Source: Casuarina equisetifolia (taxonomy: Eukaryota; Streptophyta; Magnoliopsida; Fagales; Casuarinaceae). Taken from it: a DNA stretch of 64,000 bases. Below are positions 11,980 to 25,300 of this stretch, piece by piece (within the stretch, counting starts at the first letter, position 1; every line of letters begins with the position of its first letter). The translations under genes and the position numbers were made by a program. The notes below the pieces were generated by a model. That model saw only the letters and a program-made list of their open reading frames with translations. It made no database searches and was not told the origin of the DNA. Where the stretch lies: NCBI GenBank assembly GCA_028551475.1, contig CM052360.1, forward strand, positions 25,056,682 through 25,120,681, given 5' to 3'.

Positions 11980-14900
11980 ATGAAGAACAAGGTTGAGAAT
12001 AAGGAAAAGAATTCTACGGAGCCTCAATCCAAGGAGGAGCCTTCAGTTGCTGAAAAACCTCAAAAACAGGCATCACGACAACGGAAAGTAGCATCCGATT
12101 CTGAGTCCGAGTATGATTCCGATAACCAGGTGCTTATCTTTTGCTTCTATGGTAGAAAATTTCGAATATTAAACAATGGTTAGTCACCTGTCTGTCCCAG
12201 CGTGTGAAGTTGGGCTTTGTTTTATTTAATATCATGCCTTCATGTAGCCGGGAAGCTTTTCGGAATGTTGCCGGAGAGCTTCCAAAGCTAGGTTTTGTGA
12301 GATATTATAAGGTTATGTGACAGAAACTGAGAGCTTTGATTAAGCTTAATACAACTGTTGAAGGTTATCTGTGCTTGACTCATATAAGTAGAATTTTGTT
12401 TTCCCTGGAATAGGGGTTTATATAGCTACTAGTCAGCTCTCTTTACTGTTTTTCTGTGTCAATTTTCTTTAAAAAGTGTGCCAAGGATAATTCCATTTCT
12501 GCTTCTTCTATATTGATTTCGACTTATTTCTTATGAGAATTCAAATGTGCAGCTGGATAATAGAAGCATGAGGATAAGTGTCTTTGGTGTTTTACTTTTT
12601 TGGAATTTGAGCAGTAATTTTCTTATTATGTGCTGAATACTGGACCCAACGTATTCTGAAATGTATGAATGAAATGCATTTCTCGGTTCTAGGAATTTTC
12701 AGCCGATAGTGACTCTGGTGAATCATTAAGCGAGTCTGGTGAATCATTGAGTGACTCAGAAGTTGGACAAAGTGGATCATCTGATGATGAGGTACACGGT
12801 AATTGCCTTCTGTTTTATTTTCCTTTTGTGCCTATGGCAGAGTAGTTCTGGACGAGATAGGACATACAATTATCGAATTCAGTGCAGGATATGAAAATAA
12901 CATGTGATATCTATCATATATGGACAGAACTTTCGGTATACATCAAACATCACTGCATATCCTTGTAGATATAGATATTACTTAGGAAAGCATATAGAAA
13001 TATGTGAATTACAAACACAATGTATTTGATAATATATTTGTAATGTATATGCACAAGTACCAATTACAGTTTTTTCGCTTCATCCGCTTGATTTCTGTTG
13101 ATTAGAGTCAAGCTTGACAATCAAATCACTGCTTTTACTCAAAAAATTACAATTTCTTCAACATTGTATATGTCTGATAAGTAGAGCTTACAGTTTTACT
13201 GTGCCCAAATCAAAGACAAGGCTACCAGAATAAAAAATATAATCTCTTTTATTTTTCTACCTATCTTTCTCAATTATACAAAAAACCTTTCCATCTTGTT
13301 TTATATGCACAATTTCATACTTGTTTGGAGCTTAGAGATATGTTGATTTTGTGGTTAGCCTCTTCTGATGTTGTCATGTCTAACTGTGGCAGGGTTTTCT
13401 TAACTCCGGCTCGGATGATGATGATGCCCGAGAAGGTCAAAGTAATAGTTCTGAACTCGATCAAGGAGTTGAAGAGAGCGATTCATCTGAAGATGAGGTT
13501 GATTCATTTATTTGTTAATACAGCTATTTACTTAGTGCTGTAATGAATGAAAGTTCAGTTGTCAAGTATAGCCTGTTCAACTATATATGTCTTGCTTATG
13601 ACAGGTGGCTCCACGGAATACAGTTGGAGATGTTCCCCTGGAGTGGTATAAGGATGAGCCACATATTGGCTATGACCTTGCTGGAAAGAAGATAAAGAAG
13701 AAAGAAAGACAAGATAAATTGGACTCGTTTCTTGCAAGTGCTGATGACTCTAAAAATTGGTAAATTACCCCTCATAATGAGTCACTATCTCATTTGCGGC
13801 AATACACTATATTATCTTGCAAGTATTACTGAAGAATTTTCAGCCAGTGTCTCTAAAGAAAAGTTTGATTACAAAGTTTTGTTGTTAATGTTCAGGCTCA
13901 AGGTCTATGATGACTATAACGATGAGGAAGTAGAGGTGACACGGCAAGAGCTCAAACTTGTTCGAAGGTTGCTGAAAGGAAAGGCACCACATGCTGAATT
14001 TGATCCTCATGCGGTCTGTAGTTCCCATTCATCTCATGGTCCTTAATATTTATAAGGGGATCAATTTTGGATTCTCAGAAATGATATAGTTCATTTTACA
14101 CTTGAAATTTGATTATTTTTATTCCAAATTCAGCCTTATGTTGATTGGTTCAAATGGGATGATGCCAAGCATCCACTCTCAAATGCACCAGAACCAAAGA
14201 GACGGTTCATTCCTTCAAAATGGGAAAGTAAGAAGGTAATGTGTCTTTTATATGTGTTGCTTCTTTGTAAGTTCAAAATGCAGAGAGCTGGGAAGTTTAT
14301 GTCTTTTATTTCTCTTCTAAACTTAGATTTCCCCTTTTTCTTTTTCTTTTTTATGGTCAATATTCTAAAATAAACAAATACCTGGGCCTCCATTCTATAT
14401 TTTGATGCTTTGTACTTTCTCTTATGAATTGCAGGTTGTTAAGCTTGTTAGGGCAATTCGTATGGGATTAATAAAGTTTGTCAAGCCAAAAGAAGAACAA
14501 CGGTTCTATCCCTTGTGGGGGGATGACTCTAGCTCAACAGAAAAGGCTAATCATTTAGCTTACATTCCTGCACCCAAGCCAAAGTTGCCAGGTATGGATG
14601 TGAACCCATCATCTGGATTTCGGAAATTTGCATCAGATAATTTTTGTGATGAATTTGAGTACCAAATTTAATCTATATTTGCTGAATAGGCCATGAGGAA
14701 TCTTACAACCCTTCTTTAGAATACATCCCAACACAAGAAGAGATTAATTCTTATCAGTTGATGTATGAGGAAGATCGTCCAAAGTTTATACCTAAAAGGT
14801 AATCCACTCATCTATTTTCATTTGCTTCTCTTCTACAACATTTGAATATCAGACAACTTAATCACGACCTATTTGGTTAGGTATACATCATTGAGAAGTA

Positions 14901-17900
14901 TTCCAGCATATGATAATGCTGTTAAGGACATTTTTGAACGTTGTCTGGATCTCTATTTGTGTCCCCGAGTTCGTAAGAAACGTGTAAGTGACACAATCGA
15001 GATAAACTATTTGTTGGTGCTATATTTTGCTTGTGATGCTTCTTTGGGTCATACTTCCAAATTTGTTTGTTATGATGATATGGTGGTGACTGAATTAATC
15101 CAAATTGATCCTCTACATGTTCCAGATTAATATTGATCCTGAATCTTTGAAGCCCAAATTACCTAGTCGAAGGGATCTCAAACCTTATCCAGTAACATGT
15201 TATCTTGAGTATAAAGGTCACAAGGATGCTGTTATGTCAATTTCTACAGAAGCTTCAGGGCAGTGGATTGCTTCAGGTTTGGTAGCATCTTTGTTCTATT
15301 TCATTCAGGATACAAGGTAAGACTATAGTTGGATATTTGTCTCATACTTTGTTGTGGTCTGCAAAGGTTCACTTGATGGAACTGTGCGAATCTGGGAGGT
15401 TGAAACTGGTAGATGTCTTAGAGTATGGGAGATCGGTGAAGCAGTTCAGTATGTAGCATGGAATCCTTTGCGTGAGCTTCCAATCTTAGCTGTCTCTGCG
15501 TAAGGATAATTTTTTAACCTTTTCTTCTTAGGCTTCCTACCTTAGCTAGGGATTGCACTGCTAGTGCCTGTAATTCAACAAGTTAGAATTTTGCAGGGGA
15601 CTAGATGTAATCCTTTTAGACACTGGCCTTGGGAATGAAGAGGAGCAGAAAAAAATCAAGGAACTTCTCCATGTTAGGACACCTAAAGCACCAGATGATT
15701 CGGGTTAGTACGAAATATCTACTATTCCATATCTTGAATTAAACGATTTTTTTTTCTTTTTATTCTTTTGGGAATATTTGATAAGTATGTTCCACATGCG
15801 TAGGTGAAAAAGAGTCTATCGTGAGCTGGCTTCAAGATGATAAGTATGAAGGGATCAGGTTAAGACATTTTAAGGTACTTGAACTTTAAACTAACTCTGT
15901 CACCTTGTATGGCTCTGCCTCTTTCTTTGTCCATATGCAGTAAATTTTTCTTGTAGACTTAGACGAGACTGAAGTTTAATTGGATCGAAAAGTATAAGTA
16001 TAATTGTTTGCACTGTTGGGCTGTTGCAGACTGTATCTTCAGTAGAATGGCATCGAAGAGGAGACTACCTTTCAACAGTAGTGCCAGCTGATATCCTTTT
16101 CCTATTGTTTTTGTGAATATTATTTCATTGTCATTTGATATGTAGGAGTGAACTCCTATCTGCCAATCTCAGTCTTCTCATTTGTTCAACCAGTGATTCA
16201 AAATTTTTCTGTCATGGATGTGTGGGACAAATTTGTTGATTTGAGCTCATCATCATCTCTTTTTTACTATTTTCCCATTGTCTCTGCTAAGTAGGTCATC
16301 TATTTATTTGGGATTATCTGCTTGATCCGATGGGGCATTTGAGTTTTGATTTGGGAAAGAATATCACTAGGTCATAATTTGAAGTATGACTGTGTTGGAT
16401 GAGTTCACTAGGATTAGGTTATATACTTAAATATAGTTCACGAGAAGCTCTTTTGGCACCTTTTTTGGTGTCTCTTTCTTGCATGGGTATTTTGAGCTAG
16501 TTGTATTACCTGTGTATAGCATGGTTCTTTAGAAACTTTCTTTTACTAAAGGTAGAGCTTCAGTCTTCTTTGCAAAGAAAAGGAGGGAAGAAGGGGGGGG
16601 TGTGGGGGGGCGGGGACAAAAAGAAGAAAAATTTAAACCAACGAAATCGGTAAAGTCCCTCTGAAGTGAGATTTGTTGTTAATATGATATTATATCTAAT
16701 GGCATGTGGATGCAATCCAAACTCTCACAAGAAATGACGAACCTGGTCACACGTTTGGGTCCATGTTCTATATTGTCATAACTCATATGAGAATTATGTC
16801 TAACTAATAATTTTCTACTTAAGGTGAGGGTGGACTGATAAATATTGGGCTATTGTTGAAGATCTTACTAGATTTTCTTGACTTGTTAATTACGGGAATC
16901 AAAAGCTGTTCTTATACACCAACTCTCCAAGAAACATACCCAGAGAATTCCATTTAAGTTGCATGGACTCCCAGTTTCATCAACGTTTCATCCTACTCGT
17001 TCCATCTTTTTCATTTCAACGAAGAAGAATGTTCGTGTTTATGATCTGCGGGAGCAAAAACTTGTCAAGAAGCTTGAGACTGGCTTGCGTGAAGTCTCTT
17101 CCATTGCTGTTCATCCTGGGGGTATGCTTTCAATTTATATTGCCTGATTATATCAGTTATTTTATTGTGTTGATGGATGTTATAGTTACTCAATTAGATT
17201 TTCATTTTGCTGATACTTACGGGAGGCAAGCAATTGCTAATTTTTCAGTCATCTTCGCAATATATCTGAAGTGTGCTCTCTGTGCAGGTGACAATGTAAT
17301 TGTGGGAAGCAGGGAGGGAAAATTATGTTGGTTTGACATGGATCTTTCATCTAAGCCGTACAGAATTCTAAAGTATGTCCCAGAACCCATTGATGATTAA
17401 TAGAACGGATGGAATAGAGATCTGTCAATATGGAGAATGTTGTGCCTTACCTTGATAAACTATTTGTCCCAAAATGATTGTGCTAAGCATCCACTTTTTG
17501 ATTGATATGATAGTTTAATCAGCAATGATCATCTGACTTCATATATTTGGAGAATAAAAAATATGTTTTCTACGACAAATTCATGGATTCCATTCACTTC
17601 ATTTTTTTTATGGTGATTCATTTTTCTGACATGTTTGGTAATTTCTCAGGTGTCATCCAAAAGACATTACCAATGTGGCTTTCCATCGAACATATCCCCT
17701 TTTTGCTTCATGCTCTGATGACTGCACCGCATATGTTTTTCATGGCATGGTGTATTCAGATCTTAACCAGAATCCTCTGGTTGTTCCACTAGAAATTCTC
17801 CGCGGACATACAAGCTCAAAGGGGAGAGGTAAGAGTTTTGAGCATTTATTATATCCTATTGTATTATGGTGAGGAAATAAAGATTGCAAAGGAAAAACAG

Positions 17901-18514
17901 CAACGGAGGGACTGGTTGAAAGAAATTAACATTTTTTATGGAACAAGACTATGAAATGAATACAGCCACTAGATGCCCCCAAACACAAATGCACATACAT
18001 CTGAATGTGTATGTCTCTTGTTGAAATTCTTGGTTGGAGGGTAAGTAGATTACTGGATTGTGGGACTCAACTGGACTTCCATTGATCATGTTTCTTGATC
18101 AGAGGCTTATAAGTTCCTGCTCCAACCGTGATAATGCAGAACAATAATTTGCTTCCCCTGTTTCTGGTTTTTGGCATGCTCTGTGGATTACTGGATTAAG
18201 CAAAAGTTAACTAAATGCTAATCGTGTAACAGCTCATTATTCTATCTAATCGGATAACATGTATGTAGAATAGTTGGACATAGTCCACATGGCATATACT
18301 TTACAGTATCTGGTTTTTTCTAAGTTATGTGGACGTGATATAATTGTGTCCTCGTTTTATTTTCTTGTCCTATGGTGTGTATTATTTTTATGAGATACTT
18401 ATTATCATCGATTATGTCTGTGTTGTAGGAGTGCTGGACTGTAAGTTTCATCCCCGGCAACCTTGGCTATTCACTGCTGGTGCTGATTCGGTGATCAAAC
18501 TTTACTGCCATTAA
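11980..18514 (+). CDS. BOP1: ribosome biogenesis protein BOP1 homologue (Erb1 family)
   Basis: BOP1/Erb1 acts in the nucleolus in the PeBoW complex (Pescadillo-BOP1-WDR12), which matures 27S/32S pre-rRNA for the 60S subunit. Eighteen exons: 11980-12129, 12693-12791, 13393-13497, 13605-13759, 13896-14013, 14134-14235, 14435-14591, 14690-14798, 14881-14983, 15126-15276, 15367-15499, 15597-15703, 15804-15874, 16030-16090, 16894-17121, 17288-17372, 17650-17828 and 18429-18514. Together they give 732 residues with consistent phases. In order: an acidic Ser/Asp/Glu-rich N-terminus, the BOP1NT region ([20 protein letters not shown], then [15 protein letters not shown] and FYPLWGDD), and a C-terminal WD40 propeller ([60 protein letters not shown] stop). 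The start was chosen as the first ATG in the only frame leading into the acidic region. Intron 14 is of AT-AC type. Confidence 0.93.
16091..16893 (+). other. U12-type AT-AC intron in BOP1
   Basis: The exon frame requires splicing between gct g (16090) and gg gaa tca (16894), joining [19 protein letters not shown]. No GT-AG pair fits. The intron begins ATATCCTTTT, the U12-type AT-AC 5' splice consensus, and ends TTAATTAC. A U12 branch-site match TTTCTTGAC lies at 16874-16882, with its candidate branch A at 16881, 12 nt before the intron end. Consensus TTCCTTRAY is met with one mismatch. This intron would be removed by the minor spliceosome. Confidence 0.9.
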
Positions 18515-20640
18515 GAAGGTAAAGTCTGTTCTAAAGCATCTTCAGACAGGATCAGGGGGGAAATGTGTCCCAGGAAAGGGACCTGAAATTTTGGTTGGCG
18601 AATATATTATTTTGCAATTCTGCAATTTTGCAATGTTGTAATGTTGCAGTTTATGTTTGTTTCAATGGGCTCAATATTACTTGACAGAACATGTAACATA
18701 TTGTTCTGATAGTTTTATATTTAGTATTTGAAGAATCTCTCGATCATTGTTCTTAAAACCTTGATTGACCTCTCAAAGGAAAAAAAAAAAGTACTTACTT
18801 CTCTAGCTGGAGTCAAAGCCCCTGCGTTTTGGTTCTAAAATATATTGTTTCTTCATTTTGTTCCATTCCTAATTGCTTCCACCTAATAGCTAGTTTAAAA
18901 CCATTGCTTTGAAGTGCTTGTCCTTGACCTTCGTTAACTTACAATGATCAAGGATTTCATCATGGCAACCATCTGACCTTGTTCCGATGGTCTGAAGATA
19001 TGCCTCACTACTTTCATCGTCGACTTTTTACATCCTCTAAAGAGCATCCCTATATGCTGCTTATATTGGAAAACAAAATATAAAAAATGTTGTATTCCCA
19101 GTTCCCTTGAAGTATGTGAATTTGTCCTGGGCAATTTCGGAAAAGTTTTGATAATGTATATACATCACAAGGGTTTGCAAAAGACCGTATTAAACTTATA
19201 TATTTTTAGGTACTCAAGGATGATAAAACCTTGATATTGGCTCTTAACTATGGCTAAGCCTGAATAAAAATGCGCGGAGATCAATGGGGAGAAAGAAAGC
19301 GATTCTGTAACAGAAGAAACAAAGAAAGCGTACAAAAAATAATTGGTGTGGATGCATTTGGCAGTCCCTTTGCGCAGCGTGAATGTGAAGGCTGGAATGA
19401 GAAGAAAAAGTAGCGTCTGAAAAAGTGTTGAAGAACCCACCTGCCCCTTCTTTTTCCAAAGCCTTGGAACGTGAAAAGAGAGAGTGGCAGTGGGCAGGGT
19501 ATCGGGGCAGCCCTTGCGAGGAAGCTTCTTGAAATAGGAAAAAGCAAGTCCGAATTCAGATTCCCTCTTTCTTTTCAAGGTGGAAGTTTTGGTTCTTTCC
19601 CGGAAAAAGTTTCCACTGCGAAGAATTGCTGGGGTGTTTTTCAATATTAAAGTTTTTTTATTTAATATATTAAAGTTTTATAATAAATTTTTATATTTTA
19701 ATATGATATCAGAGTTAGGATTAAATTTTTATTTTATTAAATTTTATCTTAAAATTATATTTTTCACATATAATGATATATTAATATGCATGAAGAGGTT
19801 TTGGAATAGATTTCACATTCCACACGGTGTAAAAGTTGAAGATTTTTTTTTAACAAAGCTCTTACTTTTTTTAACGACCGCTCCTCGAAAGAAACATGCG
19901 GGCCATTCGTTTCTCTTTGTATGATTTTTTCTTGTTTTTAAACGCTAAATTAACTATAAAATGAACCTTATCGGTATGATCTTCGGACCCTCTCAAAACT
20001 TTAAGACTTTGCATGATACAGCTGGAAGGCATAATATAAGAATCAAAATGCATCTTTCGTACTGCGCGACCTTTTGCAAAAGGCCTTTGGAGTTGGGTCC
20101 TTGAGAGGGACCATTTGTTTTGATTCTTTTGGGACTCGGAAACGATGAGATAAAAGGGCAAGGTCTGTGTGATTATTTGATCTCCGTTCATTCATCATAG
20201 CCAGGAACGGCTCTGCCTCTGCGTCTTACTGCAGGTTAGCATTCGTTCTCCCTCTCTGCTCTCCCTCTGTGTTTATCGATTGCCATGATGTTTGCTAGCC
20301 ATGACTGACACATACTTGGAACGAATTTGATTGGTTTGATAGCAGGTGACTCTAACGTTCACTCTTGTCTAGTCCTTTTGATCATCTAATATTATCATAG
20401 TTGATTGCTGTCTACAAATCTTTCTACACATATGCTTCCATCACAAATTTGAATACTGATCCTGTCTTGGGTGGGTTTTGTGATTGTTTGCCTAATAGAG
20501 GGAGACAGAAACGGAGTTTGAGCATTCCAACATGTTGCATTACTTGATCCTTTGTGAAGAGCTGGCAAGTGTATTAACGAATGGCATCTCTTGTTGGCCG
20601 TGTGATCCAAATCTGGATATCCATCTGGTTCGTATACAAA
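18515..20640. other. intergenic, no gene recognised
   Basis: This holds the BOP1 3' region followed by sequence with only short, unconvincing open frames on either strand. The stretch 19250-19620 is relatively GC-rich for the window, and 20170-20240 ends in a plausible ctgcag|gttagc donor, so a leader exon is conceivable. No product could be supported. Confidence 0.5.
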
Positions 20641-21250
20641 TGCTTACCTACAAATGCACCTTCTTCCTTCATAAATCATGCACTAAATTATCCCACGCGA
20701 TACATGACTAGTGCACCAAATCCATTCGTAGTTTTTTCTTTTTGAAAAACAATTTAATTTAACTACGAAGCCTGTGGTGAGGAAGGCAATGTATGCCTAC
20801 CAATAAAGTATTATTCGGATCTTGATTCATTGTGCATTCAATGAGGAATGTAACTTCCTCCTTCACAAATCATGCATTTAGTTATCCCATATGACATACA
20901 TATAATGTCTCTGGATCACAGTATTCTCCTTTCAGAAGTTAGTCTAACTTAATTGTAAAGCTTGTGGCGATGAAAGTAAAGTATTGCTTACCAATGTAAT
21001 ATTTATTGGATCTCAATTTATTATGTATTTAATTATAAATGTAACTTCTTCTTTCACAAATCATGTATTCAACTATCCTACATAATACACATTCTATGCA
21101 TTCATATCACAATTTTGTCATTTTAGGAGCTAATCTAACTCAATTGTGAAGCTTATGATGAGAAAAGCAAGGTATCACGTACCAATGTAATATTTATTTG
21201 TTCATGTTTTATTGAATGTGTTCAATTTCTACATGACATTGTAACAAAAG
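20640..21250. repeat. ~190-bp tandem repeat, a little over three copies
   Basis: Related blocks carry gaagcctgtggtgagg (20767), aaagcttgtggcgatg (20957) and gaagcttatgatgaga (21148), spaced 190 and 191 bp. Each is followed by a taccaat(g)taatattt(a)t-like segment and then a ttcacaaatcatgca-type segment. A partial unit precedes them at about 20655. Copies are clearly diverged, so the array is old. Confidence 0.7.
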
Positions 21251-22464
21251 TATATGACCACTTATTCTCCCTTATATATTCCATTTATCAAATTAATGAA
21301 CAAGGCAACCTATTTGAGAAATTTGTTATAAAAAGGTAAATACAAAATATGAAGCTTATAGTTGTGAGTAATGTGACTACATTATCGACATGAAGTGCAT
21401 AATAACATTACAAGAACATTTGTTTTATTTGGTTGAGGGATTAAATGCTATGAAGAACAAAACAACTTGTAATTTTATAATAACTATTGTAGTCATTTAT
21501 AAAATGAGTCAATCTTGATGATGAAAAACCCACCAATGGCAAGCATTATAAAGCATGTATGTAATTCACTGTCTTCCTCCCATTGTATGTTGCTTACAAT
21601 ATTACTTTTTTCCTTCATACAAGATATGTGACACTATCCTAAGTCATTAGGTTGAGTATCATTGTTTCCCACATCCACTCATGATCCCATTCGTTGGCAC
21701 CATCCACATATAAATCATAAGGAGGTGATAGTTGTTTACGTACCGTCATGGAATAAGACTAGTGAATAGAAAAAAAACTCCAGCGTATGGACTATGCCAT
21801 TGTGTTGAATGTCGTTTCTCTACCTCATGTCAGATGTACTTTTGGAAGGAATCATAAGAATGAAAATTTTTTTGGCATACTAAAGTTGTCATGAGAAATG
21901 ATAAACCCTCTTACTTGTCATGCATTAGGGGTTTGCTAGTCTCTAATGCATTTAATGTTACATGTCACAAAAATTATGATTATAATTGTGATAAAGAGCG
22001 TTGCAAATATTGTGACAAAAGTAGAGTAAATTCTCTTTCTCAAGCTATTTGAATTAATTAGCATATATGTTTGTGTATAACAAAAGGAGAAGGAGAAAGC
22101 TCCATTATTCCAACATATAGTAAGATTAGTATTGTTGTTTATATAAATATTGTTATATGAGAATTATAAAATTCATTTTACAATTCTTAACATGATTGGT
22201 ACCACCAAATTGAGTTTCCTTTAAATAATATAAATTAGTAATTAAGTAACTAGTGAGACTAGAAAACTAACGTATATACTCAAGATCAGTCTTATTGGCT
22301 ATTAAATGCTACCAAATCAACCCCTGCTACAACAAAATTGGAAAAGTAGATAGAGAACCATGCATTAATTAGTTGAGATGGAGCATTGACTAAACAACTT
22401 AGAATGAAGGTCTATAAGCTTCAAGGTCATTAATAGATTAACTGTTACTAAAACTGCAAAATTA
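21251..22464. other. AT-rich spacer before the copia element
   Basis: I see no coding sequence or recognised repeat here. It ends at the 5-bp target-site duplication of the copia insertion. Confidence 0.5.
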
Positions 22465-22469
22465 TTATC

Positions 22470-22704
22470 TGTCACAAAGGGAGAGGAAAGAGAGCATGAT
22501 TGTGAGAACCCTCGTGTATTCTACTGAATGAATAAAGATGTACATAGGATGTCCTTTTATAAAGTAGGGATATACAAAGATGGAAAGTACAAATAAAGAA
22601 ATAAAAATAATTGCCTACCAACTACACAAATAATTCCTTAACAATTACATCACCAATGGTAAGAATAATAATCAATATAGAAATATAATCACGTATCTCC
22701 AACA
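22470..22704 (-). repeat. copia 3' LTR
   Basis: This 235-bp repeat begins tgtcacaaag and ends tctccaaca on the plus strand. It is the downstream LTR for the minus-strand element and lies next to the polypurine tract. Confidence 0.95.
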
Positions 22705-22717
22705 CTCCCCCTCAAGC
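22705..22717 (-). promoter_or_regulatory. copia polypurine tract
   Basis: The plus strand reads ctccccctcaagc directly beside the LTR. On the minus strand this is gcttgagggggag, the primer site for plus-strand DNA synthesis. Confidence 0.85.
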
Positions 22718-25300
22718 TGGTGGTTTTGGCGGTTTGTAAACGTCTAACACGCCAAGCTTGTTTAATAGATACGTGTGTTGTCTTTGATAGAGGGCCTTGG
22801 TGAAGATGTCAGCAGGCTGTTCTGTAGTTCTGATTTCTTGTGTTTTGATAACTCCTTCTTGGATTTTATCTCTCGTGAAATGACAATCTACTTCAATGTG
22901 TTTAGTCCGTTCATGAACCATAGGATTTGCCGCAAGTTTAAGAGCGGCATCATTGTCACAGAACAAGAGTGTAGGGCCTTTCAGCCGAATACCTAGGTCT
23001 TGAAGTAGTCCTCTTAACCAAATAACTTCACAAGTGGTCTTGACCATGGCACGATATTCAGACTCAGCAGAAGATAGCGAAATAGTTGATTGCTTCTTTG
23101 TTTTCCAAGATAGCAGAGAATTTCCAAACTTGATACAAAATCTGGTTGTTGATCTCCTGCTCATAGGACAAGTGGCGTAGTCGGTGTCACAATAAGCTTT
23201 CATTTCCATGTTGCAATCTCGAGATAAAAAAATTCCCAAACCTGGACATCCTTTTAGGTATTTCACTACCTTTAAGGCTGCATTCATGTGAGACTGTTTT
23301 GGATTGTGCATGAATTGGCTAAGGATTTGAATGGCATAGCATATATCAGGTCTCGTCATAGTGAGATAAATGAATTTTCCAACCAACCTCTTGTAGCTCG
23401 TCGGATCCTTAAGTGGGGGATCCGCATCGGGAGAAGATATTCCATCGTCATACTCAGGTGTTGTAAGATTCAAGTTCTGCTCAAATGGAATGACAGCGGG
23501 CTTGCATCCAGATAAACCAGCTTCAGAAATAATCTCCAGGATGAACTTACGTTGGCTGAGGCAAATGCCCTTCTCAGAGCGGGCAATTTCAATGCCCAAA
23601 TAATATTTAGGAGGTCCCAAATCCTTAATGCGGAAAGTGGAGTGTAGAAATTTCTTAAAGCGTTCAATGGCTGGAATGTCATTTCCGGTGATCAAAATGT
23701 CATCAACATAAATCAAAAGGTAGATAGATGATGTACCTTTGCGCCAAATGAATAAGGCGTAATCATGTCGAGATTGACGAAACTGTGCAGAGGTAAGGGC
23801 CGAAGTGAATTTGGTATACCATTGCTGAGAAGCTTGCTTAAGACCATATAGGGATTTACGGAGACGACAAACCCTAGACTCCCCCTGTCTGCGTAAACTC
23901 GGTGGAAGGTCCATGTAAATCTCTTCAGTCAAATCACCATGAAGAAATGCATTGTGGACATCCATATGATGAAGAGACCAGTCGTGAGTGGCAGCAATAG
24001 AAAGAAAGGTGCGCACAGTACCTTCTTTGGCAACAGGAGAAAAGGTATCCTGATAATCAAAACCTTCTTGTTGCGTAAAACCCTTGGCCATAAGCCAAGC
24101 CTTGTACCGCTCGATCGAGCCATCGGCCCGATATTTGATCTTGTAGACCCATTTACAACCAATAGGCCGGCGGTGAGATGGGCGAGGGACCACATCCCAA
24201 GTGCGATTATCAACAAGAGCACGAAGTTCATCCGCCATGGCCTGCTGCCACTTGGGATGCTTAACAGCCTTATGATAAAAGTTGGGTTCAACTTCAGCGG
24301 AGAGGCGACTGATGCAACAAAAATGGTCAGGTGAAAGACGACCAAAACCAGTGTAATCAGAAATGGGATAGTGAGTGCTAGTTGAGGCTGTAGAAAAACA
24401 GAGATAGTCTTTGGTCCAAGTAGGTGGACGAGTAGGACGGCCAGATCGACGAGGGACCACAACTGGAGAAGTCGGAGGACAAGGAGGCGGCTGATACAGA
24501 ACAATGGCCAAGGAGTCATCAGCAGGAACCGTAGGAGAAGGAACCTCAGAGGCCATATCTAGAGATTGGTCAGCAGCAGGAGAGATCAGGGGATCTGTAG
24601 AGGGCACAATAGGTGGGGGACCCAAAGCAGGAGGCCCAAGGAGAGGTAGTAAAGTAGGAGCAACAGCATCATCAGTTTCAAATAAGAAAGGCCGAGGTCT
24701 TAGAAAAGACTCGGAGGGGCCATCCGAAACCGGTGGAGACTGGAAGGGAAAAATAGCTTCATGAAATACCACATCACGACTGATAAAGAACTTGTCTGTA
24801 GAAGGATCGTAAACACGATACCCTTTTTGTAAGGATGGGTAACCTATAAAAATGCAGCGTGTGGCGCGGGGACCCAATTTGTCCCGAGGGCCAACAGTAG
24901 TAGAATAGCAGAGACATCCAAACACACGAAGATGAGCAATGTCTGGGGCCTTACCAAAAAGTAGCTCAAAGGGGGTTTTGCCAGCAAGCACACGAGATGG
25001 CATGCGATTGATTAGGTAAGCGGCAGTGATCACACAATTGCCCCAAAAATGTTCAGGAATGGAGGCTTGGTATTTGAGGGCTCATGCAACCTCAAGGAGA
25101 TGACGGTGTTTGCGTTCAACAACCCCATTTTGTTGGGGGGTGTAGGTACATGAGCTCTCATGGAGAATGCCACAGGAAGAGAAGAAGGAAGAACATGTAT
25201 GGTTAAAGAAGTCACGGGCATTGTCAGTGCGAATGCGCTGAACGGAAGTGTGAAATTGGGTGCGGATGAGAGTAAAAAAACGGGTGAGATGAGTTAAGAC
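22712..25300 (-). pseudogene. copia Pol: integrase C-terminal part, reverse transcriptase and RNase H
   Basis: On the minus strand the integrase end (QQNGVVERKHRHLLEVA, stop, then FELLFGKAPDIAHLRVFGC) leads into a long uninterrupted reverse transcriptase: WKQAMADELRAL, FSPVAK, the catalytic YVDDILITGND, and TRPDICYAIQILSQF. It is followed by RNase H with SSAESEYRAM and the ADIFTKAL tail. The open part covers 22712-25033 (773 codons). In-frame stops at 25301-25303 and 25082-25084 cut the integrase. Both are in the same frame as the rest, so no frameshift is needed. Confidence 0.93.

Noticed and set aside
16959-17400. Two overlapping open frames in the BOP1 WD40 exon region
   Set aside because: Only the frame reading [20 protein letters not shown] continues BOP1. 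The longer one runs through an intron.
19165-19644. 159-codon open frame on the minus strand, with two overlapping frames also open
   Set aside because: No motif, no supporting splice sites, and several frames open at once as expected from moderately GC-rich, stop-poor DNA.
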